Below, piece after piece: positions 42,223-52,613 of a stretch of DNA of 63,362 bases. Position 1 is the stretch's first letter. Every line of letters begins with the position of its first letter. The notes under the pieces were generated by a model. The model made no database searches, was not told where the DNA came from, and saw only the letters and a list, made by a program, of their open reading frames with translations. Both the position numbers and the translations under genes were made by a program. The DNA comes from Thauera aromatica_A (GTDB lineage Bacteria > Pseudomonadota > Gammaproteobacteria > Burkholderiales > Rhodocyclaceae): contig NZ_JALLIK010000090.1 in the NCBI RefSeq assembly GCF_023093595.1, positions 1 to 63,362 of the forward strand, read 5' to 3'.

Positions 42223-43076
42223 GGGGTGTCCGGATCGGTGTCGCCAGCCGGTGTGCGGATGGCATGGAAGAAAAATTCGCGGTTGCCGTCGCCACCGCTG
42301 ATCGGCGAATCGAACCAGTCGAGGATGATCAGCCCGGCGGCGTGGGCGGCGGCGCGCAGCTTCGCCTCGACTTCGGCGTACAGTGCCGCATCGCGCACGA
42401 GGCCGCCCTTGCCCAGGCCTTGCGGACCGACTTCGAACTGCGGCTTGACCAGCGCCAGCATGTGGCCGGCGGGCGACAGCAGGGCCGGCCATTGCGCCAG
42501 CAGCAGCGTCAGCGAGATGAAGCTGGCGTCGCACACGAGGAGGTCGAAACCCCGCGGCGGAAAGTGCTCGCCGAGCTCGGTGGCGGTGAGCTGGCGGGCG
42601 TTGAGACCTTCGAGCGTGACGCAGCGCGGTTCCTTGCACAGGCGCGGATGGAGCTGGTCGTGACCGACCTCCACGCCGACCACCTTCGCCGCCCCGGCCT
42701 GCAGCAGGCAGTCGGTGAAGCCGCCGGTGGATTGGCCGATGTCGAGGCAGACGGCGCCATGCACGTCCAGCCCGCTGCGCGCGAGCGCGCCTTCGAGCTT
42801 GAGCGCGCCGCGCGACACGAAGCGGTCGCTGTCGGCGGGAGTCACGGTCAGCCGAGCATCGGGCGGCAGCGCCAGCGCCGGCTTGGTGACCGGCTGGCCG
42901 TCATGGCTGACGCGGCCGGCCTCGACCAGCGCGCGCGCCGCAGTGCGCGAGGGCGCCAGCCCCTGGGTCACCAGCAACTGGTCGACGCGCAGCAGACCGT
43001 GGCGGTCGGCGGCGGTGCGCCCATGTGCGGCCGGGCGCGGCTTGCCCTGGCGGGCATGGAAGGCGTTCATGCTCAT
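42219..43076 (-). CDS. tlyA: TlyA-family rRNA methyltransferase
   Basis: This 285-aa protein has an S4 RNA-binding domain (about 28-85: L-R-V-D-Q-L-L-V-T-Q-G-L-A-P-S-R-T-A-A) and an FtsJ-like SAM methyltransferase domain with L-D-I-G-Q-S-T-G-G-F-T-D-C-L-L-Q and D-L-L-V-C-D-A-S-F-I-S-L. This architecture is TlyA, which 2'-O-methylates rRNA; haemolysin annotations are historical. Its product SAH would be cleared by the neighbouring AhcY. It overlaps metF by 4 bases and follows ahcY by 48 bases. Confidence 0.93.
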   Translation of the reverse strand: MSMNAFHARQGKPRPAAHGRTAADRHGLLRVDQLLVTQGLAPSRTAARALVEAGRVSHDGQPVTKPALALPPDARLTVTPADSDRFVSRGALKLEGALARSGLDVHGAVCLDIGQSTGGFTDCLLQAGAAKVVGVEVGHDQLHPRLCKEPRCVTLEGLNARQLTATELGEHFPPRGFDLLVCDASFISLTLLLAQWPALLSPAGHMLALVKPQFEVGPQGLGKGGLVRDAALYAEVEAKLRAAAHAAGLIILDWFDSPISGGDGNREFFFHAIRTPAGDTDPDTP

Positions 43077-43124
43077 GGCGAGCTCCCGTCTGCATCGCAG
43101 GCCGTATCGTGCCCTGGCCGCTGC

Positions 43125-44570
<1,446 letters not shown>

Positions 44571-44684
44571 GTGAAGCTCCTTGCCAGGGCCGGGCGGGGA
44601 CGGGGCGGAGAGCGGGCGCAGTGCGCGCGCCGCTTCGTGCTCACCCGGCATCCCGAACCCGGCGGGGGTTGAGAATGATCAGCA

Positions 44685-44787
44685 GGGTGAGCGCCGTTGT
44701 GCCGCTACCCGCCGGGGGGCGGCGGGGTCCGAGCCTGGGGACCGGACCTGCGGTGGCAGGCCGGCGCCTCGCAGCGCTCCTCGGAGA
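44685..44787 (-). ncRNA. SAH riboswitch in ahcY leader
   Basis: The minus-strand leader matches the SAH riboswitch. It has CCGAG then GAGCGCTG (complement of 44772-44784) near the 5' end, CCCAGGCTCGG in the middle (about 44729-44739), and ACAACGGCGCTCACC near the 3' end. GAGCGCTG pairs with CGGCGCTC (44689-44696), and CCGAG with CTCGG (44729-44733). It begins within a few bases of the expected transcription start, about 215 bases before the ahcY ATG. Binding SAH should raise ahcY expression. Confidence 0.92.
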
Positions 44788-44793
44788 GGGCGG

Positions 44794-44799
44794 ATTATA
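44794..44799 (-). promoter_or_regulatory. -10 box of ahcY promoter
   Basis: A perfect TATAAT on the minus strand lies 7 bases before the first riboswitch stem, so transcription would begin right at the aptamer. The -35 region is poor. Confidence 0.65.
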
Positions 44800-44865
44800 G
44801 CGAATCCGCGCCCGTAGTTGGCAGCGCTTCGAGCCTGTTCCGGCGGGGGGGAGCGGGGCGGGCGA

Positions 44866-44871
44866 TATAAT
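44866..44871 (+). promoter_or_regulatory. -10 box of psd promoter
   Basis: A perfect TATAAT lies 31 bases before the psd GTG in a GC-rich context. No clear -35 is seen. It is divergent to the ahcY promoter, 67 bases away. Confidence 0.55.
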
Positions 44872-44901
44872 GGGCGCTTTTCGACGAAGGTGGGTGTTGC
44901 C

Positions 44902-45756
44902 GTGTACGAACGCTTATTCGTAGCCTTGCAGCATGTCCTGCCCAAAAAGCTGCTGACCCGGTGTGCCGGCAGGCTTGCAGGTATGCACGGCGGGCGGGCG
45001 ACCGCCGCCTTCATCGGCTGGTTCGTGCGCCGCTATGGGGTCGACCTGAACGAAGCGGCCGATCCCGACCCCGGCAGCTACGCTTGCTTCAATGACTTCT
45101 TCAGCCGTTCGCTGCGCCCGGGCGCCCGCCCGCTCGCCGACGCCGACTTCCTGTGTCCGGTGGATGGCGCGATCAGCCAGTTCGGCCCGATCGAACGCGA
45201 CCAGATCTTCCAGGCCAAGGGCCACGCCTATTCCACCGCCGCTCTCGTCGGTGGCGACCGCCGGCTGGCGGCACGCTTCGAGGACGGCGAGTTCGCCACC
45301 CTCTACCTCAGCCCGAAGGACTACCACCGCATTCACATGCCGTGCGCGGGCGAACTGCTGCAGATGACTTACGTGCCGGGCGAGCTGTTCTCGGTCAATC
45401 CGGCGACCGCACGCGGCGTGCCCGGGCTGTTCGCGCGCAACGAGCGCGTGGTGTGCGTGTTCGAAGGTGAGTTCGGCCCCTTTGCCATGGTGCTGGTGGG
45501 TGCGGCCATCGTCGGCAGCATGGCCACGGCGTGGCACGGCGTGGTCAATCCGCCGCGGCGCCCGGACATCGAGAAGCGCAGCTATGCCGACGGTGAGGTG
45601 GTGCTGGCGCGGGGCGAGGAAATGGGGCGTTTCCTGCTCGGCTCGACTGTCGTCCTGCTGTTTCCGAAAGGGGTGCTGCGCTTCAGTTCCGAGTGGGGGC
45701 CGGCGCGGGCCGTGCGCATGGGCGAGGCGATGGCGCAGCTGCGCCGCGCGGGCTAA
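44902..45756 (+). CDS. psd: phosphatidylserine decarboxylase proenzyme
   Basis: Psd makes phosphatidylethanolamine at the inner membrane. The 284-aa proenzyme has F-N-D-F-F-S-R-S-L-R-P-G-A-R-P, V-D-G-A-I-S-Q-F-G, Y-L-S-P-K-D-Y-H-R-I-H-M-P and the self-cleavage motif L-G-S-T (in R-F-L-L-G-S-T-V-V), where the Ser becomes the pyruvoyl group. Start is GTG 44902; GTG 44890 is also possible, nearer to AAGG. No pssA lies next to it. Confidence 0.96.
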   Translation: MYERLFVALQHVLPKKLLTRCAGRLAGMHGGRATAAFIGWFVRRYGVDLNEAADPDPGSYACFNDFFSRSLRPGARPLADADFLCPVDGAISQFGPIERDQIFQAKGHAYSTAALVGGDRRLAARFEDGEFATLYLSPKDYHRIHMPCAGELLQMTYVPGELFSVNPATARGVPGLFARNERVVCVFEGEFGPFAMVLVGAAIVGSMATAWHGVVNPPRRPDIEKRSYADGEVVLARGEEMGRFLLGSTVVLLFPKGVLRFSSEWGPARAVRMGEAMAQLRRAG

Positions 45757-45955
45757 GTCCGCGCGACGCCGCCGGAGCCGCAGGCGGCGGGCATGCCGAT
45801 CCGATTGGCCGGCGGCGGGAAAGGGCCGTTACAATGCGCTTACATTTTCACGCCGCGCTGCCGGCGCATTGCGCCTCCGCTGTATCCGCCCCGGGGTGTC
45901 GAGCCGTTCTGGCACCTGCGGAATTCCCGCTACGCTTCTTTTCCGGCCCCACACC

Positions 45956-47567
45956 ATGAAACCCACGGCAAATTCCCCCAGGATCAGGATTTGGGTGCAG
46001 CTGCTGCTGACCATCGGCATCGCGCTGTTCGTCGTATGGACCGCGGTGATCGTCTGGCAGAACCACGTTTACCGGCAGGCCGCGCTGAGTCAGGCCGAGG
46101 AATTCTCCCGCAGCATGCACGAGGCGACGATGGCCGGCCTGACCGGCATGATGGTAACCGGCACCATCGGCCAGCGTGACGTCCTGCTCGACCAGATGAA
46201 CCAGCTCGGCTCGATCCGCGACGTGCGCGTGGTGCGCGGCACCGCGGTGATCGAGACCTTCGGCGAAGGCACGGCCCACGATGCCCGGCCCGATCGCAGC
46301 GAACAGTGGGTGCTCGACAATGGCCGTGCCCTGAGCGTGGTCGAGTCGGATGGCAAGGGCGAATACCTGCGCGTGGTCCGCCCGGCACTGGCGCAGCAGG
46401 ATTACCTCGGGAAGAACTGTCTGAGCTGCCACCAGGTCGCCGAAAACAGCGTTCTCGGTGCGGTGAGCATGAAGGTCTCGCTCGACAAGGTGAATGCCGA
46501 CCTCGCCGCCCAGCGCTGGAAGTCGATCCTGATGGCTGGTCGTCACCAGCATCCCGGTGCTGCTGCTGATCTATCCGTTCATCTGCAAGGTGGTCACGGT
46601 GCCGCTGCGCTCCGGCGTACAGGTGGCGCGTGGCATCGCCGCCGGCGACCTGTCGCAGGACATCGCCGTCACCTCCAACAACGAGATCGGCGGCCTGCAG
46701 CAGGCGCTCAAGGAAATGAGCGCGAGCCTGCGCCGCATCGTCGGCGAAGTGCGCGGCGGTACTGATGCGATCTTCGCCGCGTCGCGCGACATCGCCAACG
46801 GCAGCGCCGATCTCTCCGAGCGCACCGAGCGCCAGGCCGACACCATCCGTCAGATCGCCGGCTCGATGCAGGCACTGACGACTGCGGTCAACCACAACGC
46901 CGGCGGTGCACGCCAGGCCAGCGAGCTGGCCGTTTCCGCCTCGGAGGTCGCGCAGCGCGGCGGGGACGTGGTGGCGCAGGTGGTGCACACCATGGACGCG
47001 ATCGAAGCCTCGTCGCAGAAAGTCGCGGACATCATCCAGGTCATCGACAACATCGCCTTCCAGACCAACATCCTGGCGCTGAACGCCGCGGTCGAGGCGG
47101 CACGCGCGGGTGAACAGGGCCGCGGCTTCGCCGTGGTGGCCTCGGAGGTGCGCGGCCTGGCGCAGCGTTCGGCGGGCGCCGCGCGCGAAATCAAGGCCTT
47201 GATCGATGACTCGGTGAAGCGGGTCGCCGCCGGCGGGGCGCTGGCGCACCAGGCCGGGTCGACGATGGGCGAAGTCGTGCAGTCGATCCAGCAGGTGACC
47301 GAGATCGTCGGCGGCATCGCCGCGGCCAGCGCCGACCAGACTCTGGGCATCGAGCGCGTGACCGCCTCGATCGCCGAGATCAGCGGCGTCACCCAGCAGA
47401 ATGCGGTGCAGGTCGAACAGGCCGCCGCCGCTGCCCAGGCGCTGGAAGAGCAGGCCGCCCAGCTGGAGGCGGTGGTCGATGTGTTCAGGCTCGACGGCCA
47501 CGGTCACGCTTCCCCGCGGTCCGCGCTGGAGCGGCTGGACGCTCCGCTGCGGCTGCAGCGCGCCTGA
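45956..47567 (+). pseudogene. methyl-accepting chemotaxis protein with CxxCH haem motif, frameshifted
   Basis: The intact frame would give a receptor of about 535 residues. It has an N-terminal membrane helix (13-35), a periplasmic domain with C-L-S-C-H (155-159) as in c-type haem sensor domains, a second membrane helix, HAMP and a signalling domain with A-F-Q-T-N-I-L-A-L-N-A-A-V-E-A-A-R-A-G-E-Q-G-R-G. After codon 194 (L-M-A, about 46538) the frame is lost. The rest of the gene (V-V-T-S-I-P-V-L-L-L-I-Y-P-F onward) continues one base later, so there is one extra base or two missing. Both parts remain well conserved, so this is a recent mutation or a sequencing error. A haem-based redox or gas taxis receptor is inferred. 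Confidence 0.85.
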
Positions 47568-47606
47568 GCCGGGCGCTTCCCGGCAGCCTCGCCGCGCCCG
47601 GTTCGA

Positions 47607-47630
47607 GCCGGCGCCCGTCCGGGCGCCGGC
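47607..47630. terminator. terminator between MCP and rhlE
   Basis: The perfect 10-bp stem GCCGGCGCCC / GGGCGCCGGC has a 4-base loop and is followed by CGCTTAATTCTT. It lies between the converging receptor and helicase genes; the helicase stop begins 3 bases beyond. Confidence 0.75.
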
Positions 47631-47632
47631 GC

Positions 47633-49198
47633 TTAATTCTTCCCCGGCTTGGCGGAAAACAACGCCGCGCGCTGCTGCGGGCGGTTGCCGCCGGCTTCGC
47701 CGCGGCGCGGCGCGGAAATGCGGTTGCCGTCGACGTCCGGGCGGCGGTTGCCGTGTTCGGCGCGGTTGCCGTTCACTTCGGCGCGCGCCGCCGGCTGGCG
47801 GTTGCCGTCGATTTCACGGCCTTCGGCCTGGCGCGGGGCGCGGTTGCCATTCGCCTCGCCGCGCGGCGCCTGCGGACGGCCGCCGGGTTTGCCCGGCGTA
47901 CCGGCGCGGGTGCCGGCCGGGCGCTCGCCACTGCGCGCCGCAGCCTGACGCGCCGGCGCCTGGCTGCGGCTACGCTCCGGACGGTTGCCGCCGCGGCGCG
48001 GCAGCGGGTCGCGCTGGTGGTCGGCGTCGTGGGCCGCCTCGGCGCCGGCGCTGGGCACGAAGTCTTCGGCAGTGACGCGCTCGATGCGGCGCTTGATCAG
48101 GCGCTCGATCGAGCTCAGCAGCTTGATCTCCTCGCTGTCGACGAGCGAGATCGCGTTGCCTGCGGCACCGGCACGGCCGGTGCGGCCGATGCGGTGCACG
48201 TAGTCTTCGGGCACGTTCGGCAGCTCGAAGTTCACCACCTGCGGCAGCTGGTCGATGTCCAACCCGCGCGCGGCGATGTCGGTGGCGACCAGCACCGGCA
48301 GCGAGCCGTCCTTGAACTGGGCGAGCGCACGCGTGCGCGCGGCCTGGCTCTTGTTGCCGTGGATCGCGGCGGCGCCGATGTCGTGCTTGCTGAGGTATTC
48401 GGCGAGCTTGTTGGCGCCGTGCTTGGTGCGGGTGAATACCAGCGCCTGGAACCACTGCTTTTCCTTGATCAGGTGGGCGAGCAGTTCGCGCTTGTGCTTC
48501 TGCCCGACCTGGTAGACCGCCTGGTCGACGCGTTCGGCGGTGGTGTTGCGCGGCGCCACTTCCACCGTGCCGGGATTGTGCAGGAGGCCGCCGGCGAGCT
48601 GGCGGATCTCGTCGGAGAAGGTCGCCGAGAACAACAGGTTCTGGCGCTTTTTCGGCAGCAGGGTGAGGATTTTGCGGATGTCGCGGATGAAGCCCATGTC
48701 GAGCATGCGGTCGGCTTCGTCGAGGACCAGGATCTCGACGCCGGAGAGGTCGAGCGTCTTCTGGCCGACGTGGTCGAGCAGCCGCCCCGGGGTGGCGACG
48801 AGGATGTCGACGCGCTTTTTCAGCGCCGCGATCTGCGGGTTGATGTTGACCCCGCCGAACATCACCAGCGAAGCGAGCGGCAGGTGCTTGCCGTAGGTCT
48901 TCACCGACTCCTCGACCTGGGCGGCGAGTTCGCGGGTCGGGGTCAGGATCAGGCAGCGCGGGCGGCCGGGCGGATGGGGGTGGGCATGGGTCGCGGCCAG
49001 CATGTGCAGCAGCGGCAGGGTGAAGCCGGCGGTCTTGCCGGTGCCGGTCTGGGCGGCGGCGAGCAGGTCACCGCCGGCGAGCACCTGGGGAATGGCCTGG
49101 GCCTGGATCGGCGTCGGCGTGGAATAGCCGACTTCGCCGATGGCGCGCAGCAGGGGTTCGGTCAGCCCGAGGCTGGCGAAAGTCACTTCGGAATTCAT
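47633..49198 (-). CDS. rhlE: DEAD-box RNA helicase, RhlE type, with GNR-repeat tail
   Basis: This 521-aa ATP-dependent RNA helicase has all core motifs: T-P-T-P-I-Q, A-Q-T-G-T-G-K-T, P-T-R-E-L-A, T-P-G-R, D-E-A-D, S-A-T, D-I-A-A-R-G-L-D-I, and H-R-I-G-R-T-G-R. It acts in ribosome assembly or RNA turnover and often helps cold growth. After the core (about 370) a basic, disordered tail contains at least seven G-N-R units (A-N-G-N-R, D-G-N-R, N-G-N-R, H-G-N-R, D-G-N-R, G-G-N-R), a likely RNA-binding low-complexity region. A 299-base gap lies upstream of its ATG. Confidence 0.95.
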   Translation of the reverse strand: MNSEVTFASLGLTEPLLRAIGEVGYSTPTPIQAQAIPQVLAGGDLLAAAQTGTGKTAGFTLPLLHMLAATHAHPHPPGRPRCLILTPTRELAAQVEESVKTYGKHLPLASLVMFGGVNINPQIAALKKRVDILVATPGRLLDHVGQKTLDLSGVEILVLDEADRMLDMGFIRDIRKILTLLPKKRQNLLFSATFSDEIRQLAGGLLHNPGTVEVAPRNTTAERVDQAVYQVGQKHKRELLAHLIKEKQWFQALVFTRTKHGANKLAEYLSKHDIGAAAIHGNKSQAARTRALAQFKDGSLPVLVATDIAARGLDIDQLPQVVNFELPNVPEDYVHRIGRTGRAGAAGNAISLVDSEEIKLLSSIERLIKRRIERVTAEDFVPSAGAEAAHDADHQRDPLPRRGGNRPERSRSQAPARQAAARSGERPAGTRAGTPGKPGGRPQAPRGEANGNRAPRQAEGREIDGNRQPAARAEVNGNRAEHGNRRPDVDGNRISAPRRGEAGGNRPQQRAALFSAKPGKN

Positions 49199-49497
49199 CG
49201 ATGTTTCCAGCGGCAGTCCGTCGCGCGGATCGACGCGACACCAATCCGGACTGGCAGGGAGGGATCCGGGCCGATTTCTGGCCGCAGGGATCGTTGCAGG
49301 GGCGCCGCGATCGATTGGTGCATTCGCGGCGAGCCGGCACTATAAGGGCTTCGGCGCGGATAAGCGAGCCATTTCGGCTGTGCCCGGCGGACGAAAGCGG
49401 CTCCAGCAGGCTCGGGTATTTGCATAATGCATAAAATGGGCGATAGTCGGGGCGTTGCCGGGCGGTTCCCCGATCGACCTCCATCCTTTTGATCGAG
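49199..49497. other. divergent intergenic region rhlE / M48 peptidase
   Basis: No gene is seen here. The stretch around 49417-49437 is AT-rich with TGCAT-A-ATGCA, a short palindrome (49421-49431), and may hold the peptidase promoter. On the minus strand a -10-like TATAGT lies near 49340. The helicase leader would be about 140 bases long, as often seen for cold-regulated helicase genes, but no defined RNA element is visible. Confidence 0.35.
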
Positions 49498-50622
49498 ATG
49501 AATCATTTTCAGCTTCGGAAGAGCGTCCCCTCCCTGCGCGCCCGGCTCGCGTACCGGCTGGCGTGGGCAGCGGCAGGCGGGCTGGCGTCGATCGTGGCCT
49601 TGTCCGCCCTGTTCATCTATGGCAGTGGCCAGGCGTTTGTCCTGATGTGGGCGGCAGTCGGGCTGGGGCAGCCGCTCGAAACCCTGCTCGCGGCGCTGGC
49701 CGGGCTGGGCGGGCTGCTCGCAGCAGGCACGTTGCTGCGCGTGCTGTCGAGCCCCGCACCGCGGATCGAGGGGATCTGCCTGCCGCGTGCGGCGGCGCCG
49801 GCGTTCTTCCGGCTGCTCGACAACCTGACCGAGCGCTCCGGGGTGCCGGCGGTGCACTGCGTCCGCATTACCGCCGAGATCAACGCCGCGGTGGTGCAGC
49901 GGCCGCGTCTGGGGGGCGTGGGGGGGCTGCGGACCGAACTGCTGGTGGGGTTGCCGCTGGTGCATAGCCTGTCGCCGGCCCAGCTCGCCGCCGTGCTCGC
50001 CCATGAGTTCGGCCATCTCGCCGCGCAGCGCTGCGGCTGGTGTGCGCACGGAGCCCACCTGCGGGCGTGGTGGGTGCGCGCGCTCGACGAGGCGTCGGCC
50101 TGCCTGCCGCTGCCGAAGGGGGCGATCGACCGCCTGTCCGCGGGGTACTGCGCCGACATGCTGCGCCTGTCGCGCCTGGAGGAATTCGAGGCCGACGCGC
50201 TCGCCGCACGCCTGGTGGGGGCGCAGGCGGTCGGCGATGCGCTGGCCGAGCTCAGCCGGCGGGCGGAATTCCTCGAGCACGACTACTGGCCGCGGGTGCT
50301 GGCCCGGCATGAGGCCGATGCCGCTTCGCCGGTGCGGCCGTTTCGCGAAATGGGTACCGGCATGGATGCGGGGTTTTCCGCTTCGGCGATGGCTGCCGCG
50401 GCGTGGACGGCGGAGGCGGAGGCGGGCGGAGCGCCGTTCCACCCGCCTTTGCGCCGTCGGCTGCGCGCCTTGCGGGTGTCGGCGGCGTGGCGGCCGCAGG
50501 AGGCGACATCCGCGGCGCGCCATTTCTTCCCCGAGCTGCTGCCGGCCCTGGCCTGGGTCTTCGATCGGGCGTGGTGGGAGTTCGCCCGCGTCAGGCGCCA
50601 CCCGATGGTGCTGCCGGACTGA
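49498..50622 (+). CDS. M48-family membrane zinc metallopeptidase
   Basis: This 374-aa membrane protein has two N-terminal helices (about 20-43 and 47-78) and a peptidase domain with the zinc motif H-E-F-G-H (169-173) and the downstream third ligand in E-E-F-E-A-D-A-L-A. It resembles HtpX/Ste24-type M48 proteases that degrade membrane proteins or act on small exported substrates. ATG 49498 was chosen; a TTG three codons upstream is possible. Its 3' end overlaps the convergent btuF gene by 32 bases. Confidence 0.88.
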   Translation: MNHFQLRKSVPSLRARLAYRLAWAAAGGLASIVALSALFIYGSGQAFVLMWAAVGLGQPLETLLAALAGLGGLLAAGTLLRVLSSPAPRIEGICLPRAAAPAFFRLLDNLTERSGVPAVHCVRITAEINAAVVQRPRLGGVGGLRTELLVGLPLVHSLSPAQLAAVLAHEFGHLAAQRCGWCAHGAHLRAWWVRALDEASACLPLPKGAIDRLSAGYCADMLRLSRLEEFEADALAARLVGAQAVGDALAELSRRAEFLEHDYWPRVLARHEADAASPVRPFREMGTGMDAGFSASAMAAAAWTAEAEAGGAPFHPPLRRRLRALRVSAAWRPQEATSAARHFFPELLPALAWVFDRAWWEFARVRRHPMVLPD

Positions 50623-51526
50623 CTTCGCCGCGCCGCGCGCGCGCCTGCTCGAGCTGCTCGCAAAGCCGTTGTGCGCCGTCGAGGATGCGCGGCGTGTGGC
50701 GCTGGATGCGCTCGGGTGGGATGAAGAACAGGTTGTCGCGGCGCGTCGCTTCGAGCTGCGGCCAGCGTTTCCACTGGTCGAGCCATTCCGGGCGCCCCTC
50801 GCCCATGCCGCTGGCGACGATGGCTTCGGGGTCGGCCGCGAGCACCGCTTCGACGCCGATCGTGGGGGCCAGCTGCGACAGCTGGCCGAAGACGTTGCGC
50901 CCGCCGCACAGGCGGATCACGTCGGCGATCAGGTGCTCGTCGTTGACGGTCATCAGCGGCCGGTCCCAGATCTGGTAGAAGGTGCGCACCGCCGGGCGCT
51001 CGCGGTAGCGCGCGGCGAGCGCGTTGCGGCGTTCGCGGAACGCGGTGGCGGCGGCTTGCGCCGGCGCTTCGCTGCCCGCCAGCCGGCCGAACTGCTCGAG
51101 GCTGTGGGCGACCGCATCGAGGCTGCGCGGCTCGTTCAGGTAGACCGGAATGCCCAGCGCCCGGAGGTGCTCGAGCGGCGCGCTGCGGTTGCCGCTCGGC
51201 CAGCCGATCACCAGGTCGGGGCGCAAGGCCGCGATCGCTTCGAGGTCGATCTGGGTGTAGCCGCCGACCTGCGGCAGCTTTTTCGCCGCCTCCGGGTAGT
51301 CGCTGTAGGCGACCACCCCCACCACCTTGTCGCCGGCCCCCGCGGCGAACAGGATCTCGGTGACGTGGGGGGCGAGGCTGACGATGCGCTGCGCCGGCTC
51401 TTTCAGCACCAGCCGGTGGCCGCGGTCGTCGGTGATGTCGACCTGCGCGGCAGCGGGGAGGCCAAGGCTGCAGAGCAGGGCAAGGGTGGCGCCGTGGTGC
51501 AGGCGGGGAAAGGTGTCAGCAACCAT
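50591..51526 (-). CDS. btuF: periplasmic cobalamin-binding protein BtuF
   Basis: This 311-aa substrate-binding protein has a signal peptide (1-27, ending A-A-A-Q). The mature protein shows the class III (helical-spine) fold: I-T-D-D-R-G-H-R-L-V-L, A-Q-R-I-V-S-L-A-P-H-V-T-E-I-L-F-A-A-G-A-G-D, and V-V-A-Y-S-D-Y-P-E-A-A. It should deliver vitamin B12 or cobinamide to a BtuCD importer not present in the window. Linkage with cobD and cbiB (overlap 11 bases) supports a B12 or cobinamide-salvage role. Confidence 0.9.
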   Translation of the reverse strand: MVADTFPRLHHGATLALLCSLGLPAAAQVDITDDRGHRLVLKEPAQRIVSLAPHVTEILFAAGAGDKVVGVVAYSDYPEAAKKLPQVGGYTQIDLEAIAALRPDLVIGWPSGNRSAPLEHLRALGIPVYLNEPRSLDAVAHSLEQFGRLAGSEAPAQAAATAFRERRNALAARYRERPAVRTFYQIWDRPLMTVNDEHLIADVIRLCGGRNVFGQLSQLAPTIGVEAVLAADPEAIVASGMGEGRPEWLDQWKRWPQLEATRRDNLFFIPPERIQRHTPRILDGAQRLCEQLEQARARRGEVSPAAPSGGA

Positions 51527-52613
51527 GTTCTCGGGTCCGGGGCGATGGGGGACTGCCGGCGGGCGCGCTCCCGGAGCGGTGGAGCGCTTCGCCGCAGGCC
51601 TGCAGCGCGGCTTCCAGACGCTGCCAGCCGTGCTCGTCCGGCGGCAGGCCGAAGCGCACGGCCGGGGGGGTGTCGAACAGGCGGCTCAGGATGCCGTGGC
51701 GTGCCAGGTGCGCATGGAGCGCGGCGGCGTGCGGGGTCGGCACCCACTTGAACAGAGCCGGGCCGTGGACGGGGGCAAAGCCGGTGGCGGTGAGGAGGGC
51801 CTGCAGGCGTTCGCCGGCGGCCCGCAGCCGGGTGCGGGTGCGGGCCTGCCAACTGTGATCGGACAGCGCCTGGCGGGCGACGAGGCGGGCAGGGCCGCTC
51901 AGGGTCCAGGGGCCGAGCGTGTCCGCCAGCACCCGGCGCAGGTGGGCCGGGGCCAGGACGAAGCCTACGCGCGCACCGGCGAGGCCGAAGAACTTGCCCA
52001 GCGAGCGCAGCACCACCAGCCCGTCGACTCCGGCGGCCGGGGCCAGACTGGCCTCCGGGACGGTGTCGATGAAGGCCTCGTCCACCACCAGCCAGCCGCC
52101 CCGGCGGGCGAGCCGCGCATGCCAGTCGAGCAGGTGCGCGCGCTCGAACAGGGCCCCGGTGGGGTTGTTCGGCTGGACCAGGACGACGATGTCGCTACGG
52201 TCGACGGCCGCGGCGATGTTCTCGGCGCTGACCAGGGCGGGGGCGCAGCCGCGCCAGGCGTGGGCATGCTCGGCGTAGCTCGGTGCGAGCAGGGCGACCC
52301 GCGGCGGCGCGGCGGCGCCGTGCCGGGCGCGCGCGGCCCTGCCCGCGGCCCAGGCCGGGAGCAGGGCCGCGGGCAGGGCCTGGATCGCCGGCTGCGAGCC
52401 GGCCACCGGCAGCAGCGCCGCGCTGCCGTAATAGCGTGCGGCGGCGTCCTCCAGCCCGTCGTCGTCTTCCGGCAGGCGCTGCCACGCTGCGGCCGGGACC
52501 GGCGGTGCCGGATAGGCCTGCGGATTGACCCCGGTCGACAGGTCGAGCCAGGCGGCGAGCGGGATGCCGTGCTCGCGGGCGGCGCGCCGCAGCCGGCCGC
52601 CATGCTCAAGCAT
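51516..52613 (-). CDS. cobD: threonine-phosphate decarboxylase CobD/CobC
   Basis: This PLP enzyme of the aminotransferase class I/II fold makes aminopropanol phosphate, the linker of cobalamin. The 365-aa protein starts H-G-G-R-L-R-R-A-A and has V-L-V-Q-P-N-N-P-T-G, V-V-D-E-A-F-I-D and the PLP-binding Lys in V-L-R-S-L-G-K-F-F-G-L-A-G-A-R-V-G. It overlaps cbiB by 8 bases and btuF by 11. In Salmonella naming this is CobD; in Pseudomonas naming CobC. Confidence 0.92.
   Translation of the reverse strand: MLEHGGRLRRAAREHGIPLAAWLDLSTGVNPQAYPAPPVPAAAWQRLPEDDDGLEDAAARYYGSAALLPVAGSQPAIQALPAALLPAWAAGRAARARHGAAAPPRVALLAPSYAEHAHAWRGCAPALVSAENIAAAVDRSDIVVLVQPNNPTGALFERAHLLDWHARLARRGGWLVVDEAFIDTVPEASLAPAAGVDGLVVLRSLGKFFGLAGARVGFVLAPAHLRRVLADTLGPWTLSGPARLVARQALSDHSWQARTRTRLRAAGERLQALLTATGFAPVHGPALFKWVPTPHAAALHAHLARHGILSRLFDTPPAVRFGLPPDEHGWQRLEAALQACGEALHRSGSAPAGSPPSPRTREHGC

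Noticed and set aside
45825..45832. Sigma-28 promoter of the haem chemoreceptor (GCCGTTAC)
   Set aside because: The -35 at the required distance does not match, so the similarity is likely chance.
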